Origin: Chitinophagales bacterium
GTDB lineage: Bacteria > Bacteroidota > Bacteroidia > Chitinophagales > Chitinophagaceae
Direction: 5' to 3'
Length of the DNA: 64,000 nucleotides
NCBI GenBank assembly: GCA_015655015.1
Contig: JAATFV010000211.1
Coordinates: 1 to 64,000 of the forward strand
This document shows, piece by piece, positions 7,240 through 15,473 of the stretch. The notes below the pieces were generated by a model. The model did no database searches, was not told the origin of the DNA, and saw only the letters and a program-made list of their open reading frames with translations. Position 1 is the first letter of the stretch. Each line of letters starts with the position of its first letter. The position numbers and the translations under genes were made by a program.

Positions 7240-7986
7240 CTACGGAAACATACGCGCCGCCTCTTCCGCGGATTCCGGCCTTCCAACATCGATCAGCCTC
7301 GAATGGCTATGATCGTACCCTCTTATCTCCTGACTGGCGGCCAGATCAAGATAGAGGTCCACGATAGAGAATTTTCCTTCCGCCCGGATCAGGGGGAAAA
7401 TAGCCGGATCAATAATATGAATGCCGCTAAATGCTTTCTGAACAGGAAATATCGTGCCCCTCCTGGCCATTCTTTCCTCGCCGGTCTTTACATTCCGCCA
7501 GCCGCACAATCGCTGCCGTTCATCAAATAAAAAATAACGGGAGGTTGTACGGTCCGTCACGGCCAGGGTAGCCAAAGGACGATGCTGAAAATGGTCCCGG
7601 ATCATTTCGGACAAATTCAGGTCCGTCAGGATATCCACATTCATAAGGAGAAAAGGAGCCCCTTCCAGGTAGGGCCGGGCTTTTTTTAATCCTCCCCCTG
7701 TCTCCAGCACCTGCTCCGTCTCATCACTGATCGTAATATGACTTCCCCATCCATTATTGGAAGAAAGGGCTTCCCGGATCTGTTCACCGAAATGGTGGAT
7801 ATTGATGACCAGGTCCCTGATCCCATACTGCTGCAGGTACTCGATATTACGTTGCAGCAGGCTCTTCCCATTGACGATGGCCAGCGCCTTCGGATGCAGG
7901 TCGGTCCAGGGCCGGAAGCGCGTACCGAGGCCAGCGGCAAAGATCATCGCCCTGGTAATGGAAGAAGAAGAGGCGGAATGGTTCAT
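7240..7986 (-). CDS. sugar-1-phosphate nucleotidyltransferase (MurU/RmlA-like)
   Basis: The 248-residue NTP transferase has the signature MIFAAGLGTRFRPWTDLHPKA near the N-terminus, where the Gly-rich loop binds NTP. LLMNVDILTDL supplies the metal-binding Asp. Its size and lack of a C-terminal hexapeptide domain resemble MurU, the MurNAc-1-phosphate uridylyltransferase, rather than GlmU. A cell-wall-recycling role fits an AmgK-like kinase domain encoded at 39073-40530, but this link is inference. The start overlaps the nadB stop by 4 bp (ATGA), so both are read from one transcript despite unrelated pathways. Other sugar nucleotidyltransferase activities remain possible. Confidence 0.85.
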   Translation of the reverse strand: MNHSASSSSITRAMIFAAGLGTRFRPWTDLHPKALAIVNGKSLLQRNIEYLQQYGIRDLVINIHHFGEQIREALSSNNGWGSHITISDETEQVLETGGGLKKARPYLEGAPFLLMNVDILTDLNLSEMIRDHFQHRPLATLAVTDRTTSRYFLFDERQRLCGWRNVKTGEERMARRGTIFPVQKAFSGIHIIDPAIFPLIRAEGKFSIVDLYLDLAASQEIRGYDHSHSRLIDVGRPESAEEAARMFP

Positions 7987-9581
7987 AACACGATATTCTG
8001 CACCAGCGGGCTTTTTCCCGGGTAATCCGTATTATAATGCAGGCCCCGGCTCTCTTTACGGAACTGGGCTGCTTTAACGATCAGGTAGCCTACGGTGATG
8101 AGGTTACGTACTTCACATAATTGCGGAGATACGGCGGTGGCTTCATACAGCGCTTCTATTTCCTCGTGTAAAAGATCCAGCCTTTTCATAGCCCTTTGCA
8201 AGCGCACATTGGTGCGGACGATCCCCACGTAATCGCTCATCAGGAGCTGCAATTCCTTCAGGCTTTGTGTGATAAGGATCATTTCCTTAGGCTCGGTAGT
8301 GCCCCCGGGATTCCAATCGGGGATGGACTGCTGAAAGGCAATGTGTTCCGGCCGCTGAACGCTATCCAGGTAGCAACGATGGCTGAATACAAGCGCCTCC
8401 AGCAGGGAGTTGCTGGCCAGGCGGTTGGCCCCATGCAAACCGGTAGAGGCGCATTCCCCGCAGGCATATAAATTTTTTATGGAAGTCCTGCCCCATTCAT
8501 CTGCCTTGATCCCTCCGCAGCTGTAATGGGCAGCCGGGGCAACAGGGATCAGGTGTTGTGCAATATCGATACCGATCGACCGGCATTTTTCATAAATATT
8601 CGGGAAATGCTCTATGAATTTGTCAATATCCATATGCCGGCAATCCAGGAACACATGTTCCGTACCGGCTCTTTTCATCTCACTGTCGATTGCCCGGGCT
8701 ACAATGTCGCGGGGAGCCAGATCCTTTCTCTCATCATATCTTTCCATGAAGGCTTCCCCTTCTTTATTCCGGAGAATGCCCCCATCGCCCCTTACGGCTT
8801 CCGTAATTAAAAAAGAAGGGCTGATACCCGGCTCATACAAGGCAGTAGGATGAAACTGGATGAACTCCATATTTTCAATGCGCCCTTTTGCCCGATAGAC
8901 CATGGCCACACCATCCCCCGTTGCGATCTTCGGGTTGGTAGTCGTACGATAGGCCTGGCCGTTGCCCCCTGTTGCCAGCAGCGTGATGCGGGAAAGGATC
9001 TTTTCTATCTTTTTGGTATGCTGGTCGAGCACGTAGACGCCATAACATTCGATATCCGGCGTTGATTTAGTGACCAGGTAGCCAAGATGATGCTGCGTGA
9101 TCAGATCGATGACAAACCAATGTTTGGCGATCTGTATATTTGTTTGCTTACTTACCGTCTCCAGCAGAGCCCGTTCTATTTCCTTCCCGGTGACATCCTT
9201 GTGATGAAGGATGCGGAATGCAGAGTGCCCTCCCTCTTTTCCCAGCTTGAAATCCCCTTCCGAGTCTTTATCGAATCGGGTCCCCCAGTCGATAATATCC
9301 TGTATCCGCTCAGGGCCCTCCTTCACTACGATCTCTACCGTATGCGGGTTGCAGAGGCCGTCCCCTGCAATAAGGGTGTCCTGGATATGGCTGGCATAAC
9401 TGTCCTTCTCCAGGTCCGTTACGCCGGCTATCCCCCCCTGTGCATACTTCGTATTGGTCTCATCTATCCTGGTCTTGGTAATGACCAAAACCTTTTTATC
9501 GGGATGGTGCTGGGCTACTTTTAACGCATAGCTAAGACCTGCTATCCCGGAACCTATCACTAAAAAATCTGCCTGTATCAT
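7983..9581 (-). CDS. nadB: L-aspartate oxidase
   Basis: The 532-residue flavoprotein would oxidise L-aspartate to iminoaspartate, the first step of de novo NAD synthesis. The FAD dinucleotide motif is VIGSGIAGLSYALKVA. Conserved active-site regions follow: NTKYAQGGIAGV, HPTALYEPGISPSFLITEAV with RGDGG, and PRDIVARAID. Near the end, AAHYSCGGIKAD and LHGANRLASNSLLEA are typical of NadB and the related succinate dehydrogenase family. Length and the absence of an adjacent iron-sulfur subunit favour NadB. NadA and NadC are not in this window. The downstream nucleotidyltransferase is translationally coupled to it. Confidence 0.95.
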   Translation of the reverse strand: MIQADFLVIGSGIAGLSYALKVAQHHPDKKVLVITKTRIDETNTKYAQGGIAGVTDLEKDSYASHIQDTLIAGDGLCNPHTVEIVVKEGPERIQDIIDWGTRFDKDSEGDFKLGKEGGHSAFRILHHKDVTGKEIERALLETVSKQTNIQIAKHWFVIDLITQHHLGYLVTKSTPDIECYGVYVLDQHTKKIEKILSRITLLATGGNGQAYRTTTNPKIATGDGVAMVYRAKGRIENMEFIQFHPTALYEPGISPSFLITEAVRGDGGILRNKEGEAFMERYDERKDLAPRDIVARAIDSEMKRAGTEHVFLDCRHMDIDKFIEHFPNIYEKCRSIGIDIAQHLIPVAPAAHYSCGGIKADEWGRTSIKNLYACGECASTGLHGANRLASNSLLEALVFSHRCYLDSVQRPEHIAFQQSIPDWNPGGTTEPKEMILITQSLKELQLLMSDYVGIVRTNVRLQRAMKRLDLLHEEIEALYEATAVSPQLCEVRNLITVGYLIVKAAQFRKESRGLHYNTDYPGKSPLVQNIVL

Positions 9582-9585
9582 AGTT

Positions 9586-10347
9586 TCAATATTCTATGCT
9601 GTATCCGAACTGTTCAGGGTGGTCAAATACGTCCACCAGATTATATTTTATCGTAACCGTTCTTTTGTCTTCGGAGAGTTTGGCCAGGGCGTTGTCCACT
9701 TTTTTTATCGGACGGGGGAACTTTATAGTCGTAGTATAGAGTATTTCAACACCCATTTGTCCTGCCTGTTTTACCTGCGCAAGCTGGGGATCTTCGTTCA
9801 GGGCTTTCCACTTATCCTGGTTCAGCTTTTTATTCATCGATCCATCCTTGCAGGTAAAATCATAAATGCCATTGAACTGATTGATGTCCGGGCTCGGTCC
9901 TGCTCCATCCTGGCCTCCGGGAGTCATTCCTTTGAAAAGCTGGGTGCTTCCCAGAGAGCCATCGCTCATCGCTCCATATAGTTTCTGAAGGTTATCCAGG
10001 CTGCTGAACGGGAACTGCATATGGGTCTTGAATACTTTTTCATCGAGGTTCATCTTTATATGCACGCTTCCGGGACGCAGCAACGCCTTCTTTTCGGCGC
10101 TCAGGGAGCTGATCGTATCCACGAGATCTTTCATGAAAATGGTCGTATCCATTTTATCCATTCCCTTTTTAGCCAGTTCATCCTTTCCAACATATTGCTG
10201 CAGCATTTCCACCATCTGGCTCATATCCATATCCATGGACAATTGTCCGCTGCCGTCTTTTTTTACCTCCATGTTCTCATCGATGTCCAGGCAGCCCGTT
10301 AAACAAAACACCAGCGACAAGGGTAGTATAAACTTCAGGATCTTCAT
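9586..10347 (-). CDS. lipoprotein of unknown function
   Basis: The chosen start (ATG at 10347) gives 253 residues beginning MKILKFILPLSLVFCLTGC, a type II signal peptide with lipobox LTGC, so Cys19 should be lipidated. The reading frame stays open further upstream, but that extension overlaps the epimerase gene and would bury the signal peptide. The mature protein starts CLDIDENMEVKKDGSGQLS and later holds a Met-rich helix (MDMDMSQMVEMLQQYV). The beta-rich remainder includes a DFTCKDGSMN segment. I recognise no family beyond lipoproteins of this phylum. A TACATTTG box at 10398-10405 fits a promoter. Confidence 0.75.
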   Translation of the reverse strand: MKILKFILPLSLVFCLTGCLDIDENMEVKKDGSGQLSMDMDMSQMVEMLQQYVGKDELAKKGMDKMDTTIFMKDLVDTISSLSAEKKALLRPGSVHIKMNLDEKVFKTHMQFPFSSLDNLQKLYGAMSDGSLGSTQLFKGMTPGGQDGAGPSPDINQFNGIYDFTCKDGSMNKKLNQDKWKALNEDPQLAQVKQAGQMGVEILYTTTIKFPRPIKKVDNALAKLSEDKRTVTIKYNLVDVFDHPEQFGYSIEY

Positions 10348-10397
10348 CTGTACATAATATTTAGGGGGCAAGTTAGGTATTTCGGGAAAAAATTGAG

Positions 10398-10405
10398 CAA
10401 ATGTA
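10398..10405 (-). promoter_or_regulatory. -7 element TACATTTG for the lipoprotein gene
   Basis: Minus-strand TACATTTG matches the Bacteroidota consensus TAnnTTTG exactly. It would place the start of transcription about 45 bp before the lipoprotein ATG. No clear -33 TTTG is seen. Confidence 0.4.
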
Positions 10406-10423
10406 ATTTTTGGACGTAGCTTT

Positions 10424-11380
10424 TTAGGCGACGCTAACCTTGTACCGCACCGTAAAAATTTGTGAATGTCCGGGGGGAAGAAGGATGAGGCCCATTTTGT
10501 TATTAAAGCAATCCGGCGCCGCACTGAGGTTCTCCACCGCGATGCTGCTCCGCCCGGGAGGGGTATAGAGCTGCAAATAGGGGTAGCTCATATCGGGAAA
10601 AAAAGATATACGCAACCCGTTGGCCGGATTAAAAAGCTCACAGGCCGGGCTTACGATATCGGGTTTCAGGACAAAACAATTGTCCAGGAAAGTATCTCCG
10701 ATCAGACGGGGGCTGTCAAATAGGTCATATTGCGATAAAAGGCCCGTAGGGATCAGCTTCTCATCGAATTCCACGATGGCCGAGGCATGGAATTGCAGGA
10801 GCCAGTCATGGATATTTCCTCCCAATTGAAAATAGGGATGCCAGCCATCGGCTATAGGGATCACCTGCTTATCCAGGTTAGTCACCGTAGTCACGATTTC
10901 CAGGACATTTTCTGGGTGTAAAACATATCTTACCTGGCAGTTATAGTCATATGGATAGCCCTTATCCTCCTTTTTGTAGAAGTACTCCAGGGAAAGGGTA
11001 GCCGAGGAATCCCCGGCGTCCTCTTCTGTTATGGTAAATGCCTTGTTATATAACAGGCCATGGATAGCCGTGCCATCGGGAAAAAGGCTCTCCAGCTGAT
11101 ATACGGCCCCTTCAAACTCGTATTTACCCGCGGGTATCCGGCAGGGAAAGGGGGAGAGCTTGGGGCTTTTGTAGGACCGGCCCATTTCTTTTTGAACTTC
11201 GGCCAGGTCATGATAATGATCGATCACGTTGAAAACGTTCTCATTCCTCTGCCGGACACGCCAGGCATGGAGGGCAGCCCCATAACCCGGCAACAGGGCT
11301 ACTTCCGTACCCGTTTTTTCTTCCTTTAAATTTACCAGCTCCAGGCCGTTCTCATTCGAATGAAAAATAGAAAAATTCAT
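10424..11380 (-). CDS. aldose 1-epimerase family protein
   Basis: This 318-residue protein has the galactose mutarotase fold signatures: PFPCRIPAGKYEF, AIHGLLYNKAF (substrate-binding His), and IADGWHPYFQLGG (catalytic-type His). Glu in the segment around VENLSAAPDCFNN is the likely base. It would interconvert alpha and beta anomers of a hexose. No signal peptide is evident, so a cytoplasmic location is likely. It is a single leftward gene between the lipoprotein and the WYL regulator. Glucokinase and trehalase in the same window make glucose handling a reasonable context, though they are not in one operon. Sugar specificity is unknown. Confidence 0.88.
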   Translation of the reverse strand: MNFSIFHSNENGLELVNLKEEKTGTEVALLPGYGAALHAWRVRQRNENVFNVIDHYHDLAEVQKEMGRSYKSPKLSPFPCRIPAGKYEFEGAVYQLESLFPDGTAIHGLLYNKAFTITEEDAGDSSATLSLEYFYKKEDKGYPYDYNCQVRYVLHPENVLEIVTTVTNLDKQVIPIADGWHPYFQLGGNIHDWLLQFHASAIVEFDEKLIPTGLLSQYDLFDSPRLIGDTFLDNCFVLKPDIVSPACELFNPANGLRISFFPDMSYPYLQLYTPPGRSSIAVENLSAAPDCFNNKMGLILLPPGHSQIFTVRYKVSVA

Positions 11381-11499
11381 ATCGCGGGAAATTATATTCC
11401 CCGCAATGTATCAAAAAATGACCTGATTGTTCAGATCCCGTCTTATTGTTCAAAAAAAGAAGTGACTTCTCCGCCGGTCCGGGGAGTGACAACCTTATG

Positions 11500-12453
11500 T
11501 CAGTAGCTTCCGTGATGAGCCAAAAGGCGTTCGGACAGCTCTTTCATAATGACCTGCAAAGCGGCCGGAGATTCTACAGTAGCAGTGTTGCCGTACATAA
11601 GGAGCCAGCGACCGAAATACTCCACTGAGGCAGTCAGAAATTTCATGCTGGTGCAATCACCCAGATCCTCTTCCGATACAAACCCGTTGAGGTATTTCTG
11701 TTCCTGCAGGTATTTGACCACTTTTTTGTCAAAGCGGACGATGACCTCCCGGAGTTCGGAAGTGTCTTTATTCTGCCGGACATATTCCTGCACAGAAGGA
11801 TGAGCGGATCTGTCAAAGAATTCGTCCTTCAGGATGACACCCAGCATACGGCTCAGCCGGAAGTCCCGGTAGCCCTTACGCAGATGGCACCAGGCGATCA
11901 GGTGCCAGGCCGATCCATAATACAGCAGGCCGATAGGTTCTACGTTTCTCTTCGTCGTTTCTTCCTTGGCGCCGGAATGATAATGCAGATCGACCACCCT
12001 CTTCTGGACAATAGCCTGCTGCCACAGTGAAAGGTATTGATGAGGTAATTCGCTGGCAGGAGAATGGCGTGATAAGATCTCGATATGGTCCGTAAGACTG
12101 TCCACATATTCTTTATCTGTCGATCGCAGCACCGCCTTGATCTTAAATAACGCCGCGTTAAAATGTTTCTTGACAGACCCATCCGTAAACTGCTCTGCCA
12201 GCTTGGACCCCAGGAGCAGGGCGCCGGCTTCCTCCTGGGTGAACATGACAGGAGGAAGGCGATATCCTTCCATAATGGTATAGCCGGTGCCGGCTTCTCC
12301 AATAACAGGCACCCCGGATTCATCCAGGGATTTTACGTCCCGGTAGACGGTACGCAGGCTGATGGAAAAGCGATCCGCCATTTCCTGAGCCGTCACCCGT
12401 TTCTTACTCTGAAGATGAGTGAGTATAGCATGCAGTCTGTCAATACGATTCAC
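11500..12453 (-). CDS. YafY-type HTH/WYL transcriptional regulator
   Basis: The 317-residue regulator has an N-terminal winged helix-turn-helix (MNRIDRLHAILTHLQSKK, then MADRFSISLRTVYRDVKSLD). A central linker and a WYL domain follow (YYGSAWHLIAWCHLRKGYRDFRLSRM), and the C-terminal WCX extension ends near EYFGRWLLMYG. WYL domains sense ligands such as nucleotides or nucleic acid and often control stress or defence genes. It begins 12 bp after the ispG stop on the same strand, so it is probably co-transcribed with ispG. Nothing here identifies its targets. Confidence 0.9.
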   Translation of the reverse strand: MNRIDRLHAILTHLQSKKRVTAQEMADRFSISLRTVYRDVKSLDESGVPVIGEAGTGYTIMEGYRLPPVMFTQEEAGALLLGSKLAEQFTDGSVKKHFNAALFKIKAVLRSTDKEYVDSLTDHIEILSRHSPASELPHQYLSLWQQAIVQKRVVDLHYHSGAKEETTKRNVEPIGLLYYGSAWHLIAWCHLRKGYRDFRLSRMLGVILKDEFFDRSAHPSVQEYVRQNKDTSELREVIVRFDKKVVKYLQEQKYLNGFVSEEDLGDCTSMKFLTASVEYFGRWLLMYGNTATVESPAALQVIMKELSERLLAHHGSY

Positions 12454-12465
12454 GGAGAAATAATT

Positions 12466-14562
12466 TTAGCGGATAGCAACGAATGGAGGGTCTATCCACG
12501 CATCGCTCTCTTTCAACAAATTAATTAACTCTTCCACCGCAATAGCGCTGTCAACGCCCCGCTTGACCACTTCTTTGCCCCTGTAAAGGGTTATTTTACC
12601 CGGTCCGCTGCCGACGTAGCCGAAATCCGCATCGGCCATTTCTCCCGGACCATTTACAATACAGCCCATAATGGCTATTTTAACTCCCTTGAGGTGGTGC
12701 GTGATGGAACGGATCCTTCCCGTGGTCTCCTGGAGGTCGAACAGGGTCCTTCCGCAGGAAGGGCAGGAAATATATTCCGTCTTGGAGATCCGGGTCCTGG
12801 TAGCCTGCAGGATGGAAAAAGAAGTATTGTTGATGAACTGATGATTGTTCTTCGCGGGGAGATAGGTACGTCCGCTTACTCTTGCATTCACAAGCTTATC
12901 CGGATCATTCATCAGCCAGATGCCGTCTCCCATCCCATCGAGGAACAGGGCCCCGGCTTCGGTAGAAAAATGGATCAGCTGCTCATCGATGCTGCTGTCC
13001 GCGCTGTCTACTGCCAGGATCAGAGGGCAGTCGATATTCCGGTTCATCAGCTCCATGATAAAACGCCTTACGGAAGGCATGGCGTTCGGATGGGATGACC
13101 AGAGACATAATACAACTGTATTATCCTGCCTTATTTTCTGTAAGAGCTCTTCCGTTCCTTCTCCGGCCGTATCCACAGAGACAAAATTCAGCAGGGTGGA
13201 ATGTTCACCAGGCTGCAGGTACTCCTTTCCCTGGTAGAGCGGCCAATATTTCTGTTTGTCCGGCCTCTGCAGCCAGGTCTTATGATCACAGATCACCTTT
13301 AGCGTGCCGGGTAATTCGAAGTCGATCGTCTTATTTCCTGTATACAGGTAATCTGCCGCCGCATCCCCGATATTCCATTTATCACTGGCGGGATCGTAGC
13401 TATATCCGATCGTGGCAAGGTCTTCATGTCCGATCGCCGCAGCCTTCCTGAAATCCGCCACTACTACAGGCACATGGTGATCACCGATAGTAGACACCGC
13501 CACGGACTTTCTTCTCCGGTAATCAAACGGAGAATACGGGACCTTTTCAATGGGAGGGATGGCAGGTGCGGCTTCTCCGGAGGATACTCCTGATCCCGTG
13601 GATGGATCCGGCCTTTCGGATGGCAATGATCCTGCAGAGGACAACAATCCTGCCGGCGGTTGTGGCCCAACGCCGTTACGCCCTTCATATCTTTTTACCA
13701 GGTCCTTGCAAACGGGTATTTCAAATTCAGGATCTTCCGTCAGGGAAACGCGGATCGTATCCCCGATACCATCTTCCAGCAGCGTTCCAATGCCGATCGC
13801 CGACTTTATCCGGCCATCTTCCCCATCGCCGGCTTCCGTTACTCCCAGGTGCAGCGGGTAACAGATGCCAAATTCATCCTCCATATTCCGGATCAGCAGC
13901 CGATAAGCCTGCACCATCACCTGGGGATTGCTGGACTTCATGCTCAGAATAATATTATGATAACTTTCGTCCCTGGCTACCCGTAGAAATTCCATAGCGC
14001 TTTCCACCATACCCATCGGCGTATCTCCATAACGGCTCATGATGCGGTCGCTCAGGGAACCATGATTCGTACCGATGCGCATAGCGGTGCCATACTCTTT
14101 ACAGATCTTTACCAGGGGGGTGAAACGTGTGCGGATCCGGTCGATCTCTTCCTGGTAATCAGCGTCCGTATATTCGATGAACTCAAACTTCTTTTTATCG
14201 ACATAATTGCCGGGGTTGACTCTCACTTTTTCAACGATCCGGGCCGCGATCTCTGCTGCATTGGGAGTAAAATGGATGTCCGCGATCAGGGGAGTCTGAT
14301 AGCCTCTTTTGCGCAGCTCATTTTTTATAGGAAGCAGGTTCTCCGCCTCTTTTTTACTGGGGGCCGTGATCCGAACCAATTCTGCGCCGGCCTCTATGCA
14401 ACGGATGGATTGCTCTACAGTGGCCAGGGTGTCCATGGTGTCGGTAGTCGTCATGGTCTGTACCCTGACAGGATGAAAATTACCCAGGAGCAGATCGCCG
14501 ATCTTTACTTCCAGGGTCTTCAGCCTTGTATATTGAGTAAGAGAATTACAGTATAGTTGCAT
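12466..14562 (-). CDS. ispG: 4-hydroxy-3-methylbut-2-enyl diphosphate synthase (three-domain IspG)
   Basis: IspG converts methylerythritol cyclodiphosphate to HMBPP in the MEP isoprenoid pathway. The TIM-barrel domain starts with VRVQTMTTTDTMDT. The C-terminal [4Fe-4S] domain carries the Cys ligands in SCPSCGRTLFDL and GCIVNGPGEMADADFGYVG. About 700 residues means the long form with a middle insertion domain, as in Bacteroidota, Chlamydia and plants. A Pro/Ser/Gly-rich linker (about 13560-13675) follows the TIM barrel. I chose the start MQLYCNSLTQY at 14562 over an upstream ATG at 14580 because a TATTTTTG box (14567-14574) lies between them and family members begin this way. The WYL regulator follows 12 bp downstream. 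Confidence 0.95.
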   Translation of the reverse strand: MQLYCNSLTQYTRLKTLEVKIGDLLLGNFHPVRVQTMTTTDTMDTLATVEQSIRCIEAGAELVRITAPSKKEAENLLPIKNELRKRGYQTPLIADIHFTPNAAEIAARIVEKVRVNPGNYVDKKKFEFIEYTDADYQEEIDRIRTRFTPLVKICKEYGTAMRIGTNHGSLSDRIMSRYGDTPMGMVESAMEFLRVARDESYHNIILSMKSSNPQVMVQAYRLLIRNMEDEFGICYPLHLGVTEAGDGEDGRIKSAIGIGTLLEDGIGDTIRVSLTEDPEFEIPVCKDLVKRYEGRNGVGPQPPAGLLSSAGSLPSERPDPSTGSGVSSGEAAPAIPPIEKVPYSPFDYRRRKSVAVSTIGDHHVPVVVADFRKAAAIGHEDLATIGYSYDPASDKWNIGDAAADYLYTGNKTIDFELPGTLKVICDHKTWLQRPDKQKYWPLYQGKEYLQPGEHSTLLNFVSVDTAGEGTEELLQKIRQDNTVVLCLWSSHPNAMPSVRRFIMELMNRNIDCPLILAVDSADSSIDEQLIHFSTEAGALFLDGMGDGIWLMNDPDKLVNARVSGRTYLPAKNNHQFINNTSFSILQATRTRISKTEYISCPSCGRTLFDLQETTGRIRSITHHLKGVKIAIMGCIVNGPGEMADADFGYVGSGPGKITLYRGKEVVKRGVDSAIAVEELINLLKESDAWIDPPFVAIR

Positions 14563-14566
14563 AACA

Positions 14567-14574
14567 CAAAAATA
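14567..14574 (-). promoter_or_regulatory. -7 element TATTTTTG directly upstream of ispG
   Basis: Minus-strand TATTTTTG matches TAnnTTTG and ends 4 bp before the chosen ispG ATG, so the transcript would be leaderless or nearly so. This supports the 14562 start. Confidence 0.4.
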
Positions 14575-14590
14575 AGACAAAAGGGGAGGC

Positions 14591-15283
14591 CTACCAGTCC
14601 TTTTCAGGCTGTGTAGAAGATTTAACCTTGTTCTGGTTCATTTTGTCCTGGATATCATTTTCCTTTTGCTGCAGCGCCTTTAACAGCTGTTCCACCTGTT
14701 GTTTGTTAAGCTTGCTGGGCTGCGGCTTGGGCTGTTGTGGCTGGTCCTTTTTATCCTTGTCGTCCTTCGGGTCTTTTTGGTCTTTTTTATCCTTTTTGTC
14801 CTTTTGATCTTTCTGGTCCTTCTGTTGCTGGGATTGCTGCTGTTTCTGTTCCATCAGCGCTTTCTGGAGATTTTCCCGGGCGTCTTCGTCCGAGGCATCC
14901 AGTTTCAGGGCATTTTTCCAGGCATCGATGCTTTCCGGCAGCTTTTTTTGCTTTGCCAGGGCCACTCCCTTATTGTAGAGCCCTTTTTCCCGGCCGGCAT
15001 TATCCGTACCATGCGCTACGCTCGTTTCGTAGGATCTGGCGGCCTCCTCAAAATTGTTCTTCCGGAACTGCGCGTTACCCAGGTTGTAGTTAGCCGTAGG
15101 ATTATCAGGCGCTTTTTTTACGGCCTCCTGGTATTCTTTTTCTGACTGGTCGATCTGTTTCTTTTTGTAATAACGATTGCCGCTGCGGATCAGGGCATTT
15201 TCTTTTTGCGCCGATACCCGAAGGGAGGCAGTCAATGTGGCCGCTGCCAGGATGAACAAAACTATATATTTCCCTTTCTTCAT
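14591..15283 (-). CDS. BatC-like TPR protein with charged Gln/Lys tail
   Basis: This 230-residue exported protein has an N-terminal signal sequence (VLFILAAATLTASLRVSAQ). About three tetratricopeptide repeats follow (NALIRSGNRYYKKKQ, NPTANYNLGNAQFRKN, GLYNKGVALAKQKK, SIDAWKNALKLDASDEDA). The remainder is a low-complexity region of Gln and repeated KDQKDKKD units. TPR proteins of this build (BatC/BatE) accompany VWA proteins in Bacteroides aerotolerance loci. The VWA protein lies 190 bp upstream on the same strand. BatA, BatD, MoxR and DUF58 genes are missing nearby, so this is a partial Bat locus. The start at 15283 is the only good ATG ahead of the signal peptide. Confidence 0.8.
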   Translation of the reverse strand: MKKGKYIVLFILAAATLTASLRVSAQKENALIRSGNRYYKKKQIDQSEKEYQEAVKKAPDNPTANYNLGNAQFRKNNFEEAARSYETSVAHGTDNAGREKGLYNKGVALAKQKKLPESIDAWKNALKLDASDEDARENLQKALMEQKQQQSQQQKDQKDQKDKKDKKDQKDPKDDKDKKDQPQQPKPQPSKLNKQQVEQLLKALQQKENDIQDKMNQNKVKSSTQPEKDW

Positions 15284-15473
15284 GATTGTATTACAATTTC
15301 TCCTTATTGACCTTATTGACGGGTATTCCTCAACCGTTCCTTTTCGCTAAAGCCAGTTTCGCTCGCTACCACCGGCTTATAATCCTAATTGGCTCACACA
15401 ACGCCTCAAAATCCTTAACGGCTTACAATCTCCAACGGATTACAATCTCAAACAGATTAAAAACCCCAACGGC

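Noticed and set aside
9586-10524. longer start for the lipoprotein gene at 10524
   Set aside because: It would overlap the epimerase gene by 101 bp and place 59 residues before a perfect lipoprotein signal.
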